Of a DNA stretch of 64,000 nucleotides, positions 15,646 through 23,864 are shown piece after piece (position 1 is the first letter of the stretch; each line of letters opens with the position of its first letter). The position numbers and the translations under genes are program-made. Source of the stretch: Pseudomonadales bacterium (GTDB lineage: Bacteria; Pseudomonadota; Gammaproteobacteria; Pseudomonadales; UBA5518); the NCBI GenBank assembly GCA_024234165.1, contig JACKOP010000003.1:372001-436000 (forward strand). The letters run 5' to 3'. The notes beneath the pieces were generated by a model, which was given only the letters and a program-made list of their open reading frames with translations, had not been told where the DNA came from and searched no databases.

Positions 15646-17901
15646 ATGATCCAGGAACAGACCCCGACCGCAGCCGACGTCGAGCGCATCCGGCTGCGTG
15701 ACTACACCGAGAAGGCGTACCTCGGCTATTCGATGTACGTGATCCTCGACCGCGCCCTGCCGCATATCGGTGACGGGCTGAAGCCGGTGCAGCGGCGCAT
15801 CGTCTACGCGATGCACGATCTGGGGCTGCGTGCGAGTGCGAAATACAAGAAGTCCGCCCGTACCGTCGGCGACGTGATCGGCAAGTTCCACCCGCACGGT
15901 GACAGTCCCGCCTACGAGGCGATGGTGCTGATGGCGCAGCCGTTCTCGTACCGCTATCCGCTGATCGACGGCCAGGGCAACTGGGGTTCGTCCGACGACC
16001 CGAAGTCCTTTGCTGCGATGCGCTACACGGAGTCGCGCCTGACGCCGTTTGCCGACCTGCTGCTCGCCGAAGTCGCACAGGGCACGGTCGACTGGATTCC
16101 GAACTTCGACGGTACGCTCGAGGAGCCCGATGTGTTGCCCGCGCGGGCACCGCACATCCTGCTGAACGGTACCACCGGCATCGCAGTCGGTATGGCCACC
16201 GATGTCCCGCCGCACAATCTGCGCGAACTGATCGCGGCCTGCGTGCAACTGCTCGAGCATCCCGGCACCACCAGCGAGGAGTTGTGTGCGTGGGTGCATG
16301 GTCCGGATTTTCCCACCGAGGCCGAAATCATCACGCCGGCGCGGGATCTGCGCGCACTGTATGCGAGCGGGCGCGGCACGTTGCGCGCGCGCGCGGTATG
16401 GACGCGCGAACAGGGCGATATCGTGATCACGGCCTTGCCACACCAGGTGTCGGGAGCGCGCGTGCTGGAGCAGATCGCCGCGCAGATGCAGGCGAAGAAG
16501 CTGCCCGTGGTCGCCGATCTGCGTGACGAGTCCGATCACGAGAATCCCACGCGGCTGGTGATCGTGATGCGTTCGAACCGGATCGAGGCCGAGGGTCTGA
16601 TGTCGCATCTGTTTGCGACTACCGATCTGGAGCGCAGCTATCGCGTGAACATGAACGTGATCGGGCTGGACGGCCGCCCGGGCGTGCGCGACCTGGCGTC
16701 GATGCTGCGTGAATGGCTGGATTTTCGCCGCCAGACCGTACGCCGGCGCCTGCAGCACCGGCTGGAGCAGGTGTTGCGCCGCCTGCACATCCTCGACGGC
16801 TTGCTGATCGCGTTCCTGAACATCGATGAAGTGATCGCGATCATTCGCAGCGAAGACCGGCCCAAGCCGGTGTTGATGGAGCGCTTCGGACTGAGCGACG
16901 AGCAGGCCGAGGCGATCCTCGAGCTGAAGTTGCGTCATCTCGCGAAGCTCGAGGAAATGAAGATCCGCGGTGAGCAGGCGGAACTCGCCACCGAGCGTGA
17001 CGCTTTGCAAAAGACGCTCGGTTCCGAGGCGCGCCTCACTGCGCTGATGCGCAAGGAGCTGCTCGCGGTGGCCGAGGAATTCGGCGACGCACGGCGTTCG
17101 CCGCTGGTCGAGCGCGAGGAGGCGCGTGCGTACAGCGAAACCGAACTGGTTGCGTCGGAACCGGTCACCGTGGTGCTGTCCGAAAAGGGTTGGATCCGTG
17201 CCGCGAAGGGTCTCGACGTCGACGGTACGAAGCTCAGCTACAAGGCGGGAGACGGCTTTCTGTGCGCAGTGCAGGGTCGCTCCAGCCAGCCGGTGGTGCT
17301 GCTCGACTCGAGCGGACGCAGCTATGCACTGGCGGCGCATGCCTTGCCGTCCGCGCGCGGGCAGGGCGAGCCGCTGACCGGCCGTATCAATCCGCCGTCG
17401 GGGGCACGGTTCATGGGTGCGCTGATGGGCGACGATGCGAATCTGTACCTGCTCGCGAGCGACGCGGGTTACGGCTTCGTCGTCCGACTCGCCGACCTGC
17501 TGACGAAGAACCGCGCCGGCAAGGCCGTGCTCACATTGCCTGAGGGCGCCGAGGTGTTGGCGCCGGTGCGGGTCCGCGATGCAGCGCGAGACCTGCTGGT
17601 GGCAGTCAGCAACGAGGGGCGAATGCTGGTGTTCCCGGTCGCGGAGTTGCCGATGCTCGCGCGTGGCAAGGGCAACAGGATCATGGGCATTTCCGCCACG
17701 CTGTTGCGTGCGCGCGAGGAGTTCATGCTCGCTGCGCTGGTGCTGGCTCCCGACGCCACGGTCGTCGTGCACAGCGGCAAGCGCTATCTGAAATTGAAGG
17801 GTTCGGATCTGGATGCGTACCGTGGCGAACGCGGCCGCCGTGGCAACAAGCTGCCGCGGGGTTTCCAGAAAGTCGAACGCATCGAGGTTGCCACGGACTG
17901 A
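15646..17901 (+). CDS. parC: DNA topoisomerase IV subunit A
   Basis: The DNA-breaking subunit of topoisomerase IV, partner of parE. The 751 residues match E. coli (752). Active-site tyrosine Y127 sits in SFAAMRYTESRL. The quinolone-resistance region FHPHGDSPAYEAMV has Ser87 and Glu91 at the E. coli Ser80 and Glu84 positions, both susceptible-type residues. The C-terminal domain follows from about residue 500. An upstream in-frame ATG is open, but start 15646 gives the normal N-terminus (RLRDYTEKAYLGYSMYVILDRALP). parE and parC flank the MCE operon, so one transcript may cover all. Confidence 0.97.
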   Translation: MIQEQTPTAADVERIRLRDYTEKAYLGYSMYVILDRALPHIGDGLKPVQRRIVYAMHDLGLRASAKYKKSARTVGDVIGKFHPHGDSPAYEAMVLMAQPFSYRYPLIDGQGNWGSSDDPKSFAAMRYTESRLTPFADLLLAEVAQGTVDWIPNFDGTLEEPDVLPARAPHILLNGTTGIAVGMATDVPPHNLRELIAACVQLLEHPGTTSEELCAWVHGPDFPTEAEIITPARDLRALYASGRGTLRARAVWTREQGDIVITALPHQVSGARVLEQIAAQMQAKKLPVVADLRDESDHENPTRLVIVMRSNRIEAEGLMSHLFATTDLERSYRVNMNVIGLDGRPGVRDLASMLREWLDFRRQTVRRRLQHRLEQVLRRLHILDGLLIAFLNIDEVIAIIRSEDRPKPVLMERFGLSDEQAEAILELKLRHLAKLEEMKIRGEQAELATERDALQKTLGSEARLTALMRKELLAVAEEFGDARRSPLVEREEARAYSETELVASEPVTVVLSEKGWIRAAKGLDVDGTKLSYKAGDGFLCAVQGRSSQPVVLLDSSGRSYALAAHALPSARGQGEPLTGRINPPSGARFMGALMGDDANLYLLASDAGYGFVVRLADLLTKNRAGKAVLTLPEGAEVLAPVRVRDAARDLLVAVSNEGRMLVFPVAELPMLARGKGNRIMGISATLLRAREEFMLAALVLAPDATVVVHSGKRYLKLKGSDLDAYRGERGRRGNKLPRGFQKVERIEVATD

Positions 17902-17906
17902 AGGGC

Positions 17907-19124
17907 ATGCAGAACATCCTGCTGATCAACATTTCCGGCGAGGATCGCCCCGGCATCACGTCGATGGTGACGGGGATTCTCGCCGCGCATCGCATCAACG
18001 TGCTCGATATCGGTCAGGCGGTGATCCACAGTCATCTGTCGCTCGGGCTGCTGATCGAGATTCCCGAGGAACGCGAGACCCCCGCAGCCCTGAAGGATCT
18101 GCTGTTTCGTGCGCATGAAGCCGGGTTGCAGGTGCGCTATACGCCGATCAGCAGCGGCAGCTACCGCGAGTGGGTCGCCGGGCAAGGCAAGTCGCGGCAT
18201 ATCGTGACGCTGCTGTCGCGGCAACTGCGAGGTGAGGAAATCGCGCGGTTGACGAGCGTGATTGCGCACCACGGACTCAATATCGACAAGATCAACCGGC
18301 TCTCGGGTCGTGTGTCGCCGGACGTCGTCGGTGGCAGTGCGCGTGCCTGTGTCGAATTCTCGGTGCGTGGCGACGTGACCGAGCCGGCGACGATGCGCCG
18401 GGAATTCCTCGAGCTGGCCAGCGAACTCGGCGTCGACATCGCGTACCAGGAGGACAACATGTTCCGCCGCAACCGGCGGCTGGTGGTCTTCGACATGGAT
18501 TCGACCCTGATCGAGGCAGAGGTAATCGATGAGCTCGCCAAGCGCGCGGGTGTCGGTGCCGAGGTGGCTGCGATCACCGAGCGGGCGATGCGCGGAGAAA
18601 TCGATTTCTGCGAGAGTTTTCGCCGTCGTGTGGCGCTGCTGGCCGGGCTGGACGAGGTGGTGCTGGAGGAAGTCGCGGCGGAGCTGCGCCTCAGTGAAGG
18701 CGCGGAGAAACTGGTTTCCACGCTGCGTCGCATCGGTTTGCGTACCGCGATCATCTCTGGCGGCTTCGGCTACTTCGGCCGTCGTCTGCAGCAGCGGCTC
18801 GGTATCGATTACGTGTTTGCCAATGAACTCGACATCGCCGACGGACGTGTCACAGGGCGCGTCGTCGGTCGCATCGTCGACGGCGCGCGCAAGGCCGAAC
18901 TGCTGCGTGAGATAGCCGCGCGCGAGGGTATCGCGCTGGAGCAGGTGATCGCGGTCGGGGATGGTGCCAACGACCTGCCGATGCTCGGCATTGCCGGCCT
19001 CGGCATCGCGTTCCGCGCCAAGCCGATCGTGAAGGAGTCGGCGCGTCACGCGATTTCCACACTCGGGCTGGACGGAATCCTGTACCTGCTGGGAATCAGC
19101 GATCGCGAGACCGGCGGGATCTGA
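17907..19124 (+). CDS. serB: Phosphoserine phosphatase
   Basis: Last step of serine biosynthesis, phosphoserine to serine. 405 residues: two ACT-like regulatory regions at about 3-180 (ISGEDRPGITSMVTGILAAHRINVLDIGQ and the second from about 96), then a HAD phosphatase with VVFDMDSTLIEAE (nucleophile D196, acid D198), ISGGFGYF and VGDGANDLPML. This two-ACT form is the Pseudomonas/Mycobacterium-type length rather than the shorter E. coli one. It follows parC by five bases and converges on the fimX-like gene. Confidence 0.96.
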   Translation: MQNILLINISGEDRPGITSMVTGILAAHRINVLDIGQAVIHSHLSLGLLIEIPEERETPAALKDLLFRAHEAGLQVRYTPISSGSYREWVAGQGKSRHIVTLLSRQLRGEEIARLTSVIAHHGLNIDKINRLSGRVSPDVVGGSARACVEFSVRGDVTEPATMRREFLELASELGVDIAYQEDNMFRRNRRLVVFDMDSTLIEAEVIDELAKRAGVGAEVAAITERAMRGEIDFCESFRRRVALLAGLDEVVLEEVAAELRLSEGAEKLVSTLRRIGLRTAIISGGFGYFGRRLQQRLGIDYVFANELDIADGRVTGRVVGRIVDGARKAELLREIAAREGIALEQVIAVGDGANDLPMLGIAGLGIAFRAKPIVKESARHAISTLGLDGILYLLGISDRETGGI

Positions 19125-19141
19125 ATGCTTCAGTTCAGATC
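19118..19141. terminator. Hairpin between converging serB and fimX-like genes
   Basis: GATCTGAA-8-TTCAGATC, an eight-base perfect stem containing the serB TGA (19122-19124) and overlapping the complement of the other gene's TGA (19130-19132). No U-run. A plausible weak bidirectional terminator in a five-base intergenic space. Confidence 0.5.
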
Positions 19142-21178
19142 GGTGAAGTCGTAGCTCATCTGCGGCTGGGCGGATTGCAGGTAATCGCCCTCGATGAAGC
19201 TCAGCCCGAGCTGCCACAGCACGGCGAGCGTACTCGCGCTGTCGACATTGGGCATCACCGGTGCGATCTGCTCGCGGTGCAACGCTTCGATCAGCGGTTT
19301 CAACACGGTGTTCGTGCTCTCGTTGTCGCCGAGCACACGGCTCAGTACGTCGGCGATGCGCACCAGTTGCGGACGCAGATGCACCAGGTCCGGAATCGGA
19401 TTTGCCCCACTGTGCACCTCTGTGATGCACAGGCGACAGCCGAGTGCGCCGAGTTGTCCGGCGAAGTCCTTCGCCTGCTTCAGGTTCGCGGCGACGACAC
19501 GGTGCTCGATCGCGATTGCAGCGCTGTCCGGAGCGAGCCCTGCCGTACGCAGTGCATCACCCAGCCACTGTGCGCACACCGGATCCAGCACGCTGGCGGC
19601 GCCGAGTGGCAGGATCAGCCGTGTTTGCGGGCATGCCTTGCGATGCTCTGCGAGCCGGTGCAGTGCCTCACGCGTGACCAGGCGATCGAGGTCCGCGTTG
19701 CTCGCGCCCGGGTAGTTTTCCGCCAGCCATTCGCGACCCGCCTTGCCGGACGGGTGATGGCGCACGAACAGTTCGTAGTATTCGCTGTTGTCGCCACGCA
19801 GGCTGACGATCGGCTGGAACAGCAAGCGCAATTCACCGCCACGCAGTGCCTCTTCCAGCGCGGGCCCGGCGATCGTGCTGGCGCTGATCGTCGCTGCCGG
19901 GCTTGCACCGCGCGCGATGTCCACCCGTGCCGGATCTCCTGCGCGCAGTGCACTGGCACGTTCCACCGTGTCGGTGAGCGCCGACCAGCAGCGGTCCAGC
20001 ATCTCCTCCGCGCTGCCGTCGCACCCGGGTGAAACGGGACACACCTGCACGCACACCGTGCAGGTAACGCTCTGGGTGCCGATCTCATGGATGTGTCGGG
20101 CTACGGCGCCGACCATCCCGCGCGCCTGGGTGGCCACGGCGTCGACGTCGTCGTTCGCAAGCTGCCAGGCGAGCACCGCATCGCCCACCCGTAGCGGCTG
20201 CGTATCCCAGCCCGTGGTCAGGGTGACGAAAGTCGCGAGTTCGCGCATGAGCCGGGTTGCACCGGTCATGCCGAGCTTGCGGCAGTGCTGCGCGAAGCCG
20301 TCGACGGCGAGCAGCACGAGTTGCCCGTCGACCGCGCAGCGCAGCGCATCGACGAGTGCCTCGAGCCCGTCTCCCGTCGCTTGTGCGCCGGAATCTGCCG
20401 CAACACCTCGGTGCGAACTCTCGCGCACCACGACCTGCATGCATGGCTCGCCCTCGAAGCTCGCCGTCGACAGCACGAGCTCGCCTCCGAAGCACGAACC
20501 GTCGGTCCGCAGCCCGGTGAAGCCGATCGCAGTCTCCTCGTCGGGGGTGGCACGGTAGCGTTTCAGTGCGTCCTTGAATTGCTGCTGCCCCGCGTTGTCG
20601 ATCAGGTCGACCAACGGCGCCGACGCCAGATCCTCGACCGTCGTATAACCGAACAGCGTCGCGTAGCGCGAATTCGCATGTACGTGCATGCCGTCGACCA
20701 CGTAGGCGATCGCCTCGCGTGCAGTTCCCAGCAGCAGTTCGCAACGTCGCGCCACTTCCTCATGTTGCACGCGAAGCTCGGCGAGGTCGCGTCGTGTGCG
20801 CAATGCATCGACTTCGCGGATCGCGGCGAGGGGTAGCAGTTCGCCGGCATCGCTCGGGAGCACTTCGAGAGCGCCGGCGCGTCGCCATGCCAGTGCATCC
20901 GGGCCGGACGGATCGGTCGCACGCACCAGGCATGGAATGTCGCTGCCGGTTGCCGTGAGGGTCGCCAGCGCATCGGTTGGCGACAGTTCGGGATGGTCGT
21001 CATCGACGATCACCAGGTCCCACTGGCGATCGCGCAGTGCGTCGGCGAGCTCCTGCAGCGATGCAGCGCGGTGCGCCCGCACCAGCCGGGTCGTGTCACG
21101 AAACAGCGCGAGACAGGTTTCCAGCCGTGCCTGCGAGGCACAGCCGATCAGGATCCGTATGGTGTCGTTGTGCTGCAT
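19130..21178 (-). CDS. fimX: FimX-like multidomain c-di-GMP effector (REC-PAS-degenerate GGDEF-degenerate EAL)
   Basis: 682 residues (Pseudomonas FimX is about 690). Order: receiver-like domain (about 1-125, IRILIGCASQARLETCLALF), PAS (about 140-250, AREAIAYVVDG...SRYATLFGYT), a GGDEF-like domain without a GGDEF motif, and an EAL-like domain from about 450 (LRLLFQPIVSLRG). The EAL motif reads ELF (469-471) with R473, and the catalytic DD is replaced by TE (CITEVHSG), so it should bind but not cleave c-di-GMP. FimX controls type IV pilus assembly. Its place beside serB agrees with the Pseudomonas order. The GTG/ATG choice is loose: ATG 21178 puts the REC strand at the start; ATG 21217 is an alternative. 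Confidence 0.85.
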   Translation of the reverse strand: MQHNDTIRILIGCASQARLETCLALFRDTTRLVRAHRAASLQELADALRDRQWDLVIVDDDHPELSPTDALATLTATGSDIPCLVRATDPSGPDALAWRRAGALEVLPSDAGELLPLAAIREVDALRTRRDLAELRVQHEEVARRCELLLGTAREAIAYVVDGMHVHANSRYATLFGYTTVEDLASAPLVDLIDNAGQQQFKDALKRYRATPDEETAIGFTGLRTDGSCFGGELVLSTASFEGEPCMQVVVRESSHRGVAADSGAQATGDGLEALVDALRCAVDGQLVLLAVDGFAQHCRKLGMTGATRLMRELATFVTLTTGWDTQPLRVGDAVLAWQLANDDVDAVATQARGMVGAVARHIHEIGTQSVTCTVCVQVCPVSPGCDGSAEEMLDRCWSALTDTVERASALRAGDPARVDIARGASPAATISASTIAGPALEEALRGGELRLLFQPIVSLRGDNSEYYELFVRHHPSGKAGREWLAENYPGASNADLDRLVTREALHRLAEHRKACPQTRLILPLGAASVLDPVCAQWLGDALRTAGLAPDSAAIAIEHRVVAANLKQAKDFAGQLGALGCRLCITEVHSGANPIPDLVHLRPQLVRIADVLSRVLGDNESTNTVLKPLIEALHREQIAPVMPNVDSASTLAVLWQLGLSFIEGDYLQSAQPQMSYDFTDLN

Positions 21179-21358
21179 CCAGCTCGGGCCGTGAACGCCG
21201 CGCCTCCGTTGCCGCATGGGCGGTCAAGGCATTGTAGAAGAGGGCTGCAGCACGCGCCAATCGACGCAGCGTGCGCTGCTGCGCAGATCTGATGCGCTGG
21301 TGCCGAATCGGAGTATCATGCGCGCCGTTCATCTGGCGTGCATCCTGCAGAGGCTTAC

Positions 21359-21928
21359 ATGGCGACGTTCTCCACCAATGAATTCAAACCCGGGCTCAAG
21401 GTCATCCTCGACGGTGATCCGTGCTCGATTCTCGAGAACGAGTATGTAAAGCCGGGCAAGGGGCAGGCATTCAATCGCGTGAAGCTGCGCAACCTGAAGA
21501 ACGGGCGTGTGTGGGAGCGTACCTTCAAGTCGGGTGATGTACTCGAGGGCGCGGACGCGGTCGACAAGGAGTTGCAATACCTCTACAACGACGGCGAGTT
21601 CTGGAACTTCATGGACCCGGAAAGCTTCGAGCAGTACACGGCGTCGAAGGACATCGTCGGCAACGCGGATCAATGGCTGAAGGAACAGGATCTCTGCACG
21701 ATCACGCTGTGGAACGACGCGCCGCTCACGGTGACACCACCGAACTTCGTCGAACTCGAAATCGCTGAAACCGACCCGGGCTTGCGCGGTGATACCGCAA
21801 CGGGTGGTACGAAGCCCGCCAAGCTCTCTACCGGTGCCGTTGTGCGCGTGCCGCTGTTTCTCGATGTGGGCGACGTGGTACGTGTGGATACCCGCACCGG
21901 CGAGTACATGAACCGCGTGCGTTCCTGA
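21359..21928 (+). CDS. efp: Elongation factor P
   Basis: Relieves ribosome stalling at proline runs. 189 residues, three OB-like domains (MATFSTNEFKPGLKVILDG start; GEYMNRVRS end). The loop EYVKPGKGQAFNR puts lysine at position 34, the residue beta-lysylated by EpmA, and epmA follows four bases after the stop. So this is the lysine-type EF-P rather than the arginine type that Pseudomonas rhamnosylates. AGAGG ribosome site at about 21350 supports ATG 21359 over an upstream in-frame ATG. Confidence 0.97.
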   Translation: MATFSTNEFKPGLKVILDGDPCSILENEYVKPGKGQAFNRVKLRNLKNGRVWERTFKSGDVLEGADAVDKELQYLYNDGEFWNFMDPESFEQYTASKDIVGNADQWLKEQDLCTITLWNDAPLTVTPPNFVELEIAETDPGLRGDTATGGTKPAKLSTGAVVRVPLFLDVGDVVRVDTRTGEYMNRVRS

Positions 21929-21932
21929 GCCG

Positions 21933-22901
21933 ATGCCGCGTGCGGGCGGTGTGTGGCGCCCCGGCGCCACGCTGGCTACCCTGCAGCGGCGCGCGCAGAT
22001 CCTTGCCACGATACGGACGTTCTTCGCTGCGCGCGGTGTGCTCGAAGTCGATACGCCGCAGCTCTCTCCGGTCACCGCCACCGATCCGCTGCTCGCCAGC
22101 GTGCCGGCACAGCCGGGCGCGGACGATGCGTCGTGGTTCCTGCAGACCAGTCCTGAATTTGCCATGAAGCGGCTGCTCGCTGCTGGCTGTGGCCCGATCT
22201 ACCAGGTTGCGCGCGTGTTCCGTCGTGGTGAGCACGGTAAACGGCACAACCCGGAGTTCAGCATGCTCGAATGGTATCGGCCCGGTTTCGATACGGCTCG
22301 TCTCGCTGCGGAGGTTGCCGAACTGGTGGCTGCGGTGATCGGTGAGCGCCCGGTACGCCGCACTGCCTGGTCCGTGTTGTTTCGCGCAGCGCTGGGCATC
22401 GATCCGTTTGCTGCGACTGACGCCGAACTGCGCGCATGTGCCGCGGCGAGCGCCGGCGCAGCCGTCGCCGACTGGACTCGCGACGAGTTGCTCGATCTGC
22501 TGTTCAGCGAACACGTCGAACCGCAGCTCGGTGCGGGTTGCCTGCATTTTGTCGAGGCGTTCCCGGCTGCACGCGCCTCACTCGCACGTGTGATCAGCGA
22601 CGCCGACGGCAACCGCATTGCCGATCGCTTCGAGTTGTTCATCGACGGTTGCGAGATGGCCAACGGCTATAACGAGCTCCTGGATGCGCAGGAGCTGCGC
22701 GCGCGGATGCAGGCAGACAACACGCAGCGACTCGTGCGTGGTCTCGACGTGGTGCCGCTGGATGAGCGTCTGCTGGCCGCGATGGAGCACGGCCTGCCAC
22801 CCTGCGCCGGTGTCGCGCTTGGTCTGGACCGGCTGGTGATGATCGACGTGGGGGCGCGTGACATCGACGAGGTGCTCGCCTTTTCCGCCCACCGTGCGTA
22901 G
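21933..22901 (+). CDS. epmA: EF-P--(R)-beta-lysine ligase
   Basis: Class II lysyl-tRNA-synthetase-like enzyme (GenX/PoxA), 322 residues, lacking the anticodon-binding domain. Motif 2 region: FRRGEHGKRHNPEFSMLEWYRPGFD; motif 3: GVALGLDRLVMIDVGA. Activates (R)-beta-lysine and attaches it to EF-P Lys34. In an operon with efp. The matching aminomutase EpmB is not in the window. The TAG stop lies at the edge of a REP-type palindrome, whose usual flanking GTAGG supplies the stop bases. Confidence 0.95.
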   Translation: MPRAGGVWRPGATLATLQRRAQILATIRTFFAARGVLEVDTPQLSPVTATDPLLASVPAQPGADDASWFLQTSPEFAMKRLLAAGCGPIYQVARVFRRGEHGKRHNPEFSMLEWYRPGFDTARLAAEVAELVAAVIGERPVRRTAWSVLFRAALGIDPFAATDAELRACAAASAGAAVADWTRDELLDLLFSEHVEPQLGAGCLHFVEAFPAARASLARVISDADGNRIADRFELFIDGCEMANGYNELLDAQELRARMQADNTQRLVRGLDVVPLDERLLAAMEHGLPPCAGVALGLDRLVMIDVGARDIDEVLAFSAHRA

Positions 22902-22986
22902 GCCGGCATTCATGCCGACGTAGGATTCGCGCCGGTACGCGTCGGGTTGAAACCCGACCTACGGGTAGGTCGGCATTCATGCCGAC
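22902..22986. repeat. REP-like palindrome cluster between epmA and psd
   Basis: Three palindromes in 85 bases: GCCGGCAT-TC-ATGCCGAC (22902-22919, one mismatch), GTCGGGTT-GA-AACCCGAC (22941-22958) and GTCGGCAT-TC-ATGCCGAC (22969-22986), each linked to GTAGG/CCTAC flanks. The core is the reverse complement of the array before rpsF. The psd stop codon falls inside the third palindrome. Could act as a bidirectional terminator for the converging genes. Confidence 0.85.
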
Positions 22987-23864
22987 GGGGGGCGTACCAG
23001 CGTGCCGATGCGCTGCCCCATGCGCAGCACCGATCCGGACCCGAGTGCCGAATCCCAGTCGACCTGATCACGCGGCAGCAGCAGGATCACGGTGGAGCCG
23101 AACTGGAATCGCCCCATCTCGGCGCCCTTGGCGAGCGTGCGCGCGTGTTCGTCGAGTTCGTAATCCAGCGTGAGTATGCCGTGTCCGGCTGGTGCGATCG
23201 GGCCAGTCCAGACGGTCTCGATCCCTGCTACCACCATCGCCCCTACCAGCACCATCGCGAGCGGTCCGTGCTCCGTATCGAACGTGCAGATGACGCGCTC
23301 GTTGCGTGCGAACAGCGCTGGAACCGATGCCGCCGTGACCGGGTTCACCGAGAACAGCCGCCCCGGCACATGACGCAGTCTGCGCAGCCGGCCTGCGAGC
23401 GGCATGTGCACGCGGTGGTAATCGCGTGGCGAGAGGTAGATCGTCGCGAATGCGCCGCCGTCGAACAGCGCCCCATCGGCGCTGTCGGCGAGCAGTTCGG
23501 CGGTGCTGAACGAGTGCCCCTTGGCCTGGAAGATCCGGCCCGCCGCGATCGTGCCGATCTGACTCACGGCGCCGTCGGCCGGGGAGGTGACGGCATCGGC
23601 ACCCGTGTCGATTTCACGCGCACCGGGACGCAGTGCGCGCGTGAAGAACGCGTTGAAATGTGCGTAAGCCCCGGGCTCGGGTCGTACCGCCTCGCTCATG
23701 TCGATATCGAAGCGTGCGATGAAGCGGCGGATCAGCGTGTCTTTCAGCGGGGCGAAGCGTGCATGCGCCAGCCGACCGAGCAGCCTCGAGAGCAGATGTT
23801 GCGGCAGCAGGTACTGCAGCGCGATGAATACGCGTGTGCGCAACACGCTCCACTGTTCGTTCAT
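22977..23864 (-). CDS. psd: Phosphatidylserine decarboxylase proenzyme
   Basis: Makes phosphatidylethanolamine at the inner membrane. 295 residues. The self-cleavage site is FGST (G256-S257; E. coli has LGST), where Ser257 becomes the pyruvoyl group. Other conserved parts: SPADGAVSQ, YLSPRDYHRVHMP and LFSVNPVT. ATG 23864 overlaps the rsgA stop (ATGA), giving coupling with rsgA. The last codons (RPPSA, stop) run into a REP palindrome, suggesting the natural 3' end was altered when the repeat arrived. Confidence 0.95.
   Translation of the reverse strand: MNEQWSVLRTRVFIALQYLLPQHLLSRLLGRLAHARFAPLKDTLIRRFIARFDIDMSEAVRPEPGAYAHFNAFFTRALRPGAREIDTGADAVTSPADGAVSQIGTIAAGRIFQAKGHSFSTAELLADSADGALFDGGAFATIYLSPRDYHRVHMPLAGRLRRLRHVPGRLFSVNPVTAASVPALFARNERVICTFDTEHGPLAMVLVGAMVVAGIETVWTGPIAPAGHGILTLDYELDEHARTLAKGAEMGRFQFGSTVILLLPRDQVDWDSALGSGSVLRMGQRIGTLVRPPSA

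Noticed and set aside
14872..17772. A 966-residue open frame antisense to parC
   Set aside because: Low-complexity composition rich in Arg/His/Gln with no domain; an antisense shadow of a GC-rich coding gene.
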